Positions 1-11,400 of a DNA stretch of 64,000 bases are shown piece after piece. A model generated the notes under the pieces. That model was not told the DNA's origin. It did not search any database and was given only the letters and a program-made list of their open reading frames with translations. The stretch comes from Myoxocephalus aenaeus (taxonomy: Eukaryota > Chordata > Actinopteri > Perciformes > Cottidae), in assembly GCA_038501785.1 (NCBI GenBank), contig JBAMJR010000139.1, forward strand, positions 1 through 64,000, given 5' to 3'. The position numbers were made by a program, and so were the translations under genes. Position 1 is the stretch's first letter. Each line of letters starts with the position of its first letter.

Positions 1-10
1 GTGTGTGCAG

Positions 11-2323
11 GTCAGGTGCTCAGCGCTCACGTGTCGGGCCGCGTGGCGATGAAGAGTTACCTGAGCGGGATGCCGGAGTGCAAGTTCGGCATGAACGACA
101 AGATCGTCATCGACAAGCAGGGAAAGACAGGAAGCGCCGAGGACGGAGCCAAGAGGTCAGAGGTCACTTCCTGTCTGTCCTCACCACTTCCTGTCTGTCC
201 TAACCACTTCCTGTCTGACTTCATCACTTCCTGTTTGTCTTCACCACTTCGTGTCTGTCCTCATCACTTCATGTCTACCTTCATCACTTCCTGTTTGTCT
301 TCACCACTTCCTGTCTGTCCTCATCACTTCATGTCTACCTTCATCACTTCCTGTTTGTCTTCACCACTTCCTGTCTGTCCTCACCACTTCATGTCTACCT
401 TCATCACTTCCTGTCTGTCTTCACCACTTCGTGTCTGTCTTCATCACTTCCTGTCTGTCTTCACCACTTCCTGTCTGTTCTCACCACTTCCTGTCTGTCC
501 TCACTACTTCATGTCTACCTTCATCACTTCCTGTCTGTCTTCACCACTTCCTGTCTGTTCTCACCACTTCCTGTCTGTCCTCACCACTTCATGTCGACCT
601 TCATCACTTCCTGTTTGTCTTCACCACTTCCTGTCTGTCCTCACCACTTCATGTCTACCTTCATCACTTCCTGTCTGTCTTCACCACTTCGTGTCTGTCT
701 TCACCACTTCCTGTCTGTCCTCACTACTTCCTGTCTACCTTCATCACTTCCTGTCTGTCTTCACCACTTCCTGTCTGTTCTCACCACTTCCTGTCTGTCC
801 TCACCACTTCATGTCGACCTTCATCACTTCCTGTTTGTCTTCACCACTTCCTGTCTGTCCTCACCACTTCATGTCTACCTTCATCACTTCCTGTCTGTCT
901 TCACCACTTCGTGTCTGTCTTCACCACTTCCTGTCTGTCCTCACTACTTCCTGTCTACCTTCATCACTTCCTGTCTGTCTTCACCACTTCCTGTCTGTTC
1001 TCACCACTTCCTGTCTGTCCTCACTACTTCCTGTCTACCTTCATCACTTCCTGTCTGTCTTCACCACTTCCTGTCTGTTCTCACTACTTCATGTCTACCT
1101 TCATCACTTCCTGTCTGTCTTCACCACTTCCTGTCTGTTCTCACCACTTCATGTCTACCTTCATCACTTCCTGTTTGTCTTCACCACTTCCTGTCTGTCC
1201 TCACCACTTCATGTCTACCTTCATCACTTCCTGTCTGTCTTCACCACTTCCTGTCTGTTCTCACCACTTCCTGTCTGTCCTCACCACTTCATGTCGACCT
1301 TCATCACTTCCTGTTTGTCTTCACCACTTCCTGTCTGTCCTCACCACTTCATGTCTACCTTCATCACTTCCTGTCTGTCTTCACCACTTCGTGTCTGTCT
1401 TCACCACTTCCTGTCTGTCCTCACTACTTCCTGTCTACCTTCATCACTTCCTGTCTGTCTTCACCACTTCCTGTCTGTTCTCACCACTTCCTGTCTGTCC
1501 TCACTACTTCCTGTCTACCTTCATCACTTCCTGTCTGTCTTCACCACTTCCTGTCTGTTCTCACTACTTCATGTCTACCTTCATCACTTCCTGTCTGTCT
1601 TCACCACTTCCTGTCTGTTCTCACCACTTCCTGTCTGTCCTCACCACTTCATGTCTACCTTCATCACTTCCTGTCTGTCTTCACCACTTCCTGTCTGTCT
1701 TCACCACTTCCTGTCTGTTCTCACCACTTCCTGTCTGTCCTCACTACTTCCTGTCTACCTTCATCACTTCCTGTCTGACTTCACATTACATTACATCACA
1801 TTTCATTTAGCTGACGCTTTTATCCAAAGCGACTTACAATAAGTGCATTCCACCATGAGTACAAACTCAGAACAACAAGAATCAACAAACTACATTTTCA
1901 ATAAAGTTAAATTACAAAGTGCTATCAGTAAGTGCCATCTAAATGCTACTAAAGTGCTACTACGTTGCTACCTTCCTTATTCAAGGTGTAGTCTAAAAGA
2001 TGTGTTTTTAGTTCACGGTGGAAGATGTAGAGACTTCCTGCTGTCCTGATGTCAATGGGGAGCTCATTCCACCATTGAGGAGCCAGGACACAAACAGTCT
2101 GACTTTGTTGAGTGTTTAGCGCGCAGTGACGGAGCTACAAGCCGATTAGCAGAAGCCGAGCGGAGCTCTGTCCTCATCACTTCCTGTCTGTCTCCTCAGT
2201 GGTAAACAGGCCATAGCCATCGATGACTGCAGCTTCCATCAGTGTGTTCGTCTCAGCAAGTTTGACTCTGAACGCAGCATCAGCTTCATCCCTCCAGACG
2301 GAGAGTACGAGCTCATGAGGTCA

Positions 2324-2360
<37 letters not shown>

Positions 2361-2427
2361 TCACTCACTCACTCACTCACTCACTCACTCACTCACTCAC
2401 TCACTCACTCACTCACTCACTCACTCA

Positions 2428-2480
<53 letters not shown>

Positions 2481-5400
2481 TCACACACCTGTGTCCTCAG
2501 GTACCGGACCACCAAAGACATCATCCTGCCCTTCAGGGTCATCCCTCTGGTCAGAGAGGTTGGTCGCACCAAACTGGAGGTCAAAGTCGTCATTAAGTCC
2601 AACTTCAAGTCCTCGCTGCTCGCTCAGAAGATCGAGGTATTACTACTGCTATGATACTGCTATCATACTGCTAATATACTGCTACTAATACTGCTATTAT
2701 ACTGCTATTACTACTGCTATTATACTGCTATTACTACTGTTAATATACTGCTATTACTACTGCTATTATACTGCTATTACTACTGTTAATATACTGCTAA
2801 TATACTGCTACTAATACTGCTATTATACCAGAATCAGAATCAGAAACCCAGAAACTGTTTATTAGCCAGGAATGTTTTCACACAAACAAGGAATTTTTTG
2901 AGGCGGAAGGTGCATACATTGGACATGGACATGGGACGTAAGAAGAGACAAACAACAATCAACAATCAACGAAAACAACAGTGCAATTGGTATTAAAATA
3001 TGTGTAAGATAAGCAAGTGCTCAGTCAACAGATACGTTAATGTACGTTAAAGTGTGTATTTAAGTTAAAGTGTATGTTAAAGTGACGAGTGTTTAAGTAT
3101 GCGGTGTGCAGAGGAGTGAATGGTAAAGAGAAACAAAAATAAAGAAGAGAAAATAAAAATAAAAATTAAGAGTTAAAATTAAAAATTAAAAATAAAAATA
3201 GCTGGGGGTGACAGACAGTCAGTGGGGGACCCGAGCCCCATTGATGAGCCCGACTGCTGACGGGAAGAAACTGTTATTGTGGCGTGAGGTCTTGGTCCTG
3301 ATGGACCTCAGCCTCCTGCCAGAGGGGAGGGACTCCAACAGGATATGTCCAGGGTGAGAGGGGTCAGCTGCAATCTTCCTAGCTCGCCTCAGAGTCCTGG
3401 AGGCGAACAAGTCCTGGAGGGATGGCAGATTGCAGCCAATCACCTCTCAGCAGAGCGGATGATGCGCCGCAGCCTGGCCTTGTCCTTGGCAGCGGCTGCG
3501 GTGTGCCAGACGGTGATGGAGGAGCAGAGGATGGACTCAACGATGGCAGTGTAGAAGTGCACCATCATTTTCTTCGGCAGGTTGAATTTCTTCAGCTGCC
3601 TCAGGAAGAACATCCTCTGCTGGGCCTTCTTGGTGATGGAGCTGATGTTCAGCTCCCACTTGAGGTCCTGGGTTAGGATGGAGCCCAGGAAGAGGAAGGA
3701 CTCCACAGCGTCGACGGGGGAGTCACCCAGGATGAGAGGGGCGGGTGGGGCTGCGTTCTTTCTGAAGTCCACAACCATCTCCACTGTCTTCAGAGCGTTG
3801 AGCTCCAGGTTGTTCTGGCTGCACCAGGTCTCCAGGTGGTCAGTCTCCCACCTGTAGGCGGACTCGTCCCCACCAGAGATGAGTCCAATGAGGGTGGTGT
3901 CATCCGCGAACTTCAGGAGCTTGACGGACTGGTGACTGGAGGTGCAGCTGTTGGTGTACAGCGAGAAGAGCAGAGGGGAAAGAACGCAGCCTTGGGGGGA
4001 ACCGGTGCTGGTGGTCCGAGAGCCTGAGACGTGTTTCCCCAGCCTCACGTGCTGCTTCCTGTCAGTCAGGAAGTCTGTGATCCACCTGCAGGTGGAGTCG
4101 GGCACGTGCAGCTGGGAGAGCTTGTCCTGCAGCAGAGATGGGATGATGGTGTTGAAGGCAGAGCTGAAGTCCACGAACAGGATCCTGGCGTAGGTTCCTG
4201 GGGAGTCCAGATGCTGGAGGATGTAGTGGAGGGCCATGTTGACAGCATCGTCTACAGACCTGTTGGCCCTGTAGGCGAACTGCAGAGGGTCCAGGAGTGG
4301 GTCAGTCAGGGTTTTGAGGTGGGACAGGACCAGGCGCTCAAAAGACTTCATGACCACAGAGGTCAGGGCGACGGGCCTGTAGTCATTGAGTCCTGTGATC
4401 CTGGGTTTCTTGGGGACGGGGATGATGGTGGAGGCCTTGAAGCAGGCTGGCACGTGGCATGTCTCCAGGGAGGTGTTGAAGATCTCAGTGAACACCGGAG
4501 ACAGCTGGTCAGCACAGTGCTTCAGGGTGGAGGGTGAGACAGAGTCCGGGCCCGCTGCTTTGCGGGGGTTCTGCTTTTTGAAGAGCCTGTTGACGTCCCT
4601 CTCCAGAATAGTGAGGGTCGTCACTGGGGAGGCGTGAGCCCCTGATGGGCTGGGGGAGGGGGAGATGATGGTCTGTGGCTGGTTGATGGGCCTGTGGGGC
4701 GTGGCGTCAGGACTGCTCCATTGTCTATCGAAGCGACAGTTTTATATACTGCTATTACTACTGCTATTACTACTGTTAATATACTGCTATTACTACTGCT
4801 ATTATACTGCTATTACTACTGTTAATATACTGCTAATATACTGCTACTAATACTGCTATTATACTGTTAATATACTGCTATTATACTGTTAATATACTGC
4901 TATTACTACTGTTAATATACTGCTATTATACTGCTCTTACTATACTACTGCTATTATACTGCTATTACTACTGCTATTATACTGCTATTACTACTGTTAA
5001 TATTCTACTATTATACTGCTATTACTACTCTTAATATACTGCTAATATACTGCTACTAATACTGCTACTTATACTGTTAATATACTGTTATTATACTGCT
5101 ATTACTACTGTTATATACTGCTATTATACTGCTATTACTACTGATATTACTACTGATATTATATTACTATTACTACTGTTAATATACTGCTATTACTACT
5201 GCTATTATACTGTTATTACTACTGCTATTACTACTGTTAATATACTGCTATTACTACTGCTATTATACTGCTATTACTACTGCTATTACTACTGCTATTA
5301 TATTACTATTACTACTGTTAATATACTGCTATTACTACTGCTATTACTACTGTTATTACTACTGCTATTACTACTGTTATTACTACTGCTATTATACTGC

Positions 5401-8400
5401 TATTACTACTGTTAATATACTGCTATTACTACTGCTATTATACTGCTATTATACTGATATTACTACTGCTATTATACTGCTATTATACTACTGTTAATAT
5501 ACTGATATTATACTGATATTACTACTGCTATTATACTGCTATTATACTACTGTTAATATACTGCTATTATACTGATATTACTACTGCTATTATACTGCTA
5601 TTATACTACTGCTATTATACTACAACTGCTGCTATTATACTACTATTACTACTGCTATTACACTGCTATTACAACTGCTATTACACTAATCAATATTTAT
5701 ATTTATGAAATATAGATAACTCATAATAATGTATATAACGTTATCAATGATCTAACTGGAGGATCCTGCAGCGCCTGCTTCATTGATTATGTATGTAATA
5801 ACCGTGTAATGACCTTGTAATAACATGTATTAACCTTGTAATAACCTTGTAATAACCTTGCATTAACCTTGTAATGACCTTGTAATAACCTTGTAATAAC
5901 CTTGCATTAACCTTGTAATGACCTTGTAATGACCTTGTAATAACCTTGTAATGACCTTGTAATGACCTTGTAATGACCTTGTAATAACCTTGCAATGACC
6001 TTGCAATGACCTTGCAATGACCTTGTAATAACCTTGCAATAACCTTGCAATGACCTTGTAATGACCTTGTAATAACCTTGTAATACCAGGTGAGGATCCC
6101 CACCCCCCTCAACACCAGCGGGGTGCAGGTCATCTGCATGAAGGGAAAAGCCAAATACAAAGCCAGTGAGAACGCCATTGTCTGGAAGTAAGCAGGACTG
6201 TCCCTGTCTGTCCCCTCACTTTGTCCTCTCACTCTGTCCTCTCACTCTGTCTCTGTCCTCTCACTCTATGTCTGTCCTCTCACTCTGTCTCTGTCCTCTC
6301 ACTCTATGTCTGTCCTCTCACTCTGTCCTCTCACTCTGTCTCTGTCCTCTCACTCTATGTATGTCCTCTCACTCTGTCTCTGTCCTCTCACTCTATGTCT
6401 GCCCTCTCACTCTGTCTCTGTCCTCTCACTCTGTCTCTGTCATCTCACTCTATGTATGTCCTCTCACTCTGTCTCTGTCCTCTCACTCTATGTCTGTCCT
6501 CTCACTCTGTCCTCTCACTCTGTCTCTGTCCTCTCATTCTCACTCTGTCCTCTCACTCTATGTATGTCCTCTCACTCTGTCTCTGTCCTCTCACTCTGTC
6601 TCTGTCATCTCACTCTATGTCTGTCCTCTCACTCTGTCCTCTCACTCTGTCTCTGTCCTCTCACTCTATGTATGTCCTCTCACTCTGTCTCTGTCCTCTC
6701 ATTCTCACTCTGTCCTCTCACTCTGTCTCTGTCCTCTCACTCTATGTATGTCCTCTCACTCTGTCTCTGTCCTCTCATTCTCGCTCTGTCCTCTCACTCT
6801 ATGTCTGTCCTCTCACTCTGTCCTCTCATTCTCACTCTGTCCTCTCACTCTATGTCTGTCCTCTCACTCTGTCCTCTCACTCTGTCTCTGTCCTCTCATT
6901 CTCACTCTGTCCTCTCACTCTATGTCTGTCCTCTCACTCTGTCCTCTCACTCTGTCTGTCCTCTCACTCTGTCCTCTCACTCTATGTCTGTCCTCTCACT
7001 CTGTCCTCTCACTCTGTCCTCTCACTCTGTCTCTGTCCTCTCATTCTCACTCTGTCCTCTCACTCTATGTCTGTCCTCTCACTCTATGTCTGTCCTCTCA
7101 CTCTGTCCTCTCACTCTATGTCTGTCCTCTCACTCTGTTCGCTCACTCTGTCTCTGTCCTCTCATTCTCACTCTGTCCTCTCTCTCTGTCCTCTCACTCT
7201 GTCTCTGTCCTCTCACTCTGTCTCTGTCCTCTCACTCTCTGTCCCTGTCCTCTCACTCTGTCTCTGTCCTCTCACTCTCTGTCTGTCCTCTCACTCTCTG
7301 TCTGTCCTCTCACTCTGTCTCTGTCCTCTCACTCTCTGTCTGTCCTCTCACTCTGTCTCTGTCCTCTCACTCTGTCTCTGCCCTCTCACTCTCTGTCTGT
7401 CATCTCACTCTCTGTCTGTCGTCACTCTGTCTCTGTCCTCTCACTCTCTGTCTGTCCTCACTCTGTCCTCTCACTCTGTCCTCTCTGTCTGTCCTCTCAC
7501 TCTGTCCTCTCTGTCCTCTCACTCTGCCCTCTCACTCTCTGTCTGTCCTCACTCTGTCCTCTCACTCTGTCCTCTCACTCTCTGTATGTCCTCACTCTGT
7601 CCTCTCACTCTGTCCTCTCTGTCTGTCCTCTCACTCTCTGTCTGTCCTCACTCTGTCCTCTCACTCTGTCTCTGTCCTCTCATTCTCACTCTGTTCTCTC
7701 ACTCTATGTCTGTCCTCTCACTCTGTCCTCTCACTCTGTCTCTGTCCTCTCACTCTATGTCTGTCCTCTCACTCTGTCTCTGTCCTCTCATTCTCACTCT
7801 GTCCTCTCACTCTATGTCTGTCCTCTCACTCTGTCCTCTCACTCTGTCTCTGTCCTCTCACTCTATGTCTGTCCTCTCACTCTGTTCGCTCACTCTGTCT
7901 CTGTCCTCTCATTCTCACTCTGTCCTCTCACTCTGTCTCTGTCCTCTCACTCTATGTCTGTCCTCTCACTCTGTCTCTGTCCTCTCACTCTATGTATGTC
8001 CTCTCACTCTGTCTCTGTCCTCTCATTCTCACTCTGTCCTCTCACTCTGTCTGTCCTCTCTCTCTGTCCTGTCACTCTGTCTCTGTCCTGTCACTCTGTC
8101 TCTGTCCTCTCACTCTCTGTCTGTCCTCTCACTCTCTGTCCCTGTCCTCTCACTCTGTCTCTGTCCTCTCACTCTCTGTCTGTCCTCTCACTCTGTCTCT
8201 GTCCTCTCACTCTGTCTCTGCCCTCTCACTCTCTGTCTGTCCTCACTCTGTCCTCTCACTCTGTCTCTGTCCTCTCACTCTCTGTCTGTCATCTCTCTGC
8301 CCTCTCACTCTCTGTCTGTCGTCACTCTGTCTCTGTCCTCTCAATCTCTGTCTGTCCTCACTCTGTCCTCTCACTCTGTCCTCTCTGTCTGTCCTCTCAC

Positions 8401-11400
8401 TCTCTGTCTGTCCTCTCTCTGTCCTCTCACTCTGCCCTCTCACTCTCTGTCTGTCCTCACTCTGTCCTCTCACTCTGTCCTCTCACTCTCTGTCTGTCCT
8501 CACTCTGTCCTCTCACTCTGTCCTCTCTGTCTGTCCTCTCACTCTCTGTCTGTCCTCTCACTCTGTCCTCACTCTGTCCTCTCACTCTCTGTCTGTCCTC
8601 TCACTCTGTCCTTACTCTGTCCTCTCACTCTCTGTCTGTCCTCTCACTCTCTGTCTGTCCTCACTCTGACCTCTCTGTCTGTCCTCTCACTCTGTCCTCT
8701 CACTCTCTGTCTGTCCTCACTCTGTCCTCTCACTCTCTGTCTGTTCTCTCACTTTGTCCTCTCACTCTCTGTCTGTCCTCACTCTGTCCTCACTCTGTCC
8801 TCTCACTCTGTCCTCACTCTGTCCTCTCACTCTCTGTCTGTCCTCTCACTTTGTCCTCTCACTCTCTGTCTGTCCTCACTCTGTCCTCTCACTCTGTCCT
8901 CTCAGGGTGAAGAGGATGGCTGGGATGAAGGAGTCTCAGGTCAGTGCAGAGATTGAACTCCTGCCGACCACCGACAAGAAGAAGTGGGCTCGGCCTCCGA
9001 TCTCCATGAACTTTGAGGTGATTCATCATCTTCATCTTTATATATCTTTATTTATCTTTATATATCTTGATTCATCTTTATTGATCCTTTAGCCTTTAGG
9101 TTTAGTTATGCCTTTAGGTTTAGTTATGCCTTTAGGTTTAGTTATGCCTTTAGTTTTAGTTGTGCCATTAGGTTTAGTTATGCCTTTAGGTTTAGTTATG
9201 CCTTTAGTTTAGTTATGCCTTTAGGTTTAGTTATGCCTTTAGGTTTTGTTATGCCTTTAGGTTTAGTTATGCCTTTAGTTTAGTTATGCCTTTAGGTTTA
9301 GTTATGCCTTTAGGTTTAGTTATGCCTTTAGTTTAGTTATGCCTTTAGGTTTAGTTATGCCATTAGGTTTAGTTATGCCTTTAGGTTTTGTTATGCCTTT
9401 AGGTTTAGTTATGCCTTTAGGTTTAGTTATGCCTTTAGTTTAGTTATGCCTTTAGGTTTAGTTATGCCTTTAGGTTAGTTGTGCCATTAGGTTTAGTTAT
9501 GCCTTTAGGTTTAGTTATGCCTTTAGTTTAGTTATGCCTTTAGTTTAGTTATGCCTTTAGGTTTAGTTATGCCTTTAGTTTAGTTATGCCTTTAGTTTAG
9601 TTATGCCTTTAGGTTTAGTTATGCCTTTAGGTTTAGTTATGCCTTTAGGTTTAGTTATGCCTTTAGTTATGCCTTTAGGTTTAGTTATGCCTTTAGTTTA
9701 GTTATGCCTTTAGGTTTAGTTATGCCTTTAGTTTAGTTATGCCTTTAGGTTTAGTTATGCCTTTAGGTTTAGTTATGCCTTTAGGTTTAGTTATGCCATT
9801 AGGTTTAGTTATGCCTTTAGGTTTTGTTATGCCTTTAGGTTTAGTTATGCCTTTAGGTTTAGTTATGCCTTTAGTTTAGTTATGCCTTTAGGTTTAGTTA
9901 TGCCTTTAGGTTAGTTGTGCCATTAGGTTTAGTTATGCCTTTAGGTTTAGTTATGCCTTTAGTTTAGTTATGCCTTTAGTTTAGTTATGCCTTTAGGTTT
10001 AGTTATGCCTTTAGTTTAGTTATGCCTTTAGTTTAGTTATGCCTTTAGGTTTAGTTATGCCTTTAGGTTTAGTTATGCCTTTAGGTTTAGTTATGCCTTT
10101 AGTTATGCCTTTAGGTTTAGTTATGCCTTTAGTTTAGTTATGCCTTTAGGTTTAGTTATGCCTTTAGGTTTAGTTATGCCTTTAGTTATGCTTTTAGGTT
10201 TAGTTATGCCTTTAGGTTTAGTTATGCCTTTAGGTTTAGTTATGCCTTTAGTTATGCCTTTAGGTTTAGTTATGCCTTTAGTTTAGTTATGCCTTTAGGT
10301 TTAGTTATGCCTTTAGTTTAGTTATGCCTTTAGTTTAGTTATGCCTTTAGGTTTAGTTATGCCTTTAGGTTTAGTTATGCCTTTAGGTTTAGTTATGCCT
10401 TTAGTTATGCCTTTAGGTTTAGTTATGCCTTTAGTTTAGTTATGCCTTTAGGTTTAGTTATGCCTTTAGGTTTAGTTATGCCTTTAGTTATGCTTTTAGG
10501 TTTAGTTATGCCTTTAGGTTTAGTTATGCCTTTAGGTTTAGTTATGCCTTTAGTTATGCCTTTAGGTTTAGTTATGCCTTTAGTTTAGTTATGCCTTTAG
10601 TTTAGTTATGCCTTTAGTTTAGTTATGCCTTTAGGTTTAGTTATGCCTTTAGGTTTTGTTATGCCTTTAGGTTTAGTTATGCCTTTAGGTTTAGTTATGC
10701 CTTTAGTTTAGTTATGCCTTTAGGTTTAGTTATGCCTTTAGGTTTAGTTATGCCTTTAGTTATGCCTTTAGGTTTAGTTATGCCTTTAGTTTAGTTATGC
10801 CTTTAGGTTTAGTTATGCCTTTAGGTTTAGTTATGCCTTTAGGTTTAGTTATGCCTTTAGTTATGCCTTTTAGGTTTAGTTATGCCTTTAGGTTTAGTTA
10901 TGCCTTTAGTTTAGTTATGCCTTTAGGTTTAGTTATGCCTTTTAGGTTTAGTTATGCCTTTAGTTTAGTTATGCCTTTAGGTTTAGTTATGCCTTTAGGT
11001 TTAGTTATGCCTTTTAGGTTTAGTTATGCCTTTAGTTTAGTTATGCCTTTAGGTTTAGTTATGCCTTTAGTTTAGTTATGCCTTTAGGTTTAGTTATGCC
11101 TTTAGTTATGCCTTTTAGGTTTAGTTATGCCTTTAGTTATGCCTTTAGGTTTAGTTATGCTTTTAGGTTTAGTTATGCCTTTAGGTTTAGTTATGCCTTT
11201 TAGGTTTAGTTATGCCTTTAGGTTTAGTTATGCCTTTAGTTTAGTTATGCCTTTTAGGTTTAGTTATGCCTTTTAGGTTTAGTTATGCCTTTAGTTATGC
11301 CTTTAGGTTTAGTTATGCCTTTAGGTTTAGTTATGCCTTTAGTTTAGTTATGCCTTTAGGTTTAGTTATGCCTTTAGTTTAGTTATGCCTTTAGTTATGC

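Noticed and set aside
1..1842. 613-codon open frame over the ap2m1 intron array
   Set aside because: Only the first 145 bases are a real exon; the rest is a stop-free 20-bp repeat open in all three forward frames.
6166..8956. Three overlapping open frames of about 790-910 codons
   Set aside because: Periodic pyrimidine repeat inside an intron; Ser/Leu/Cys/His-only translation in every frame and proven exons on both sides.
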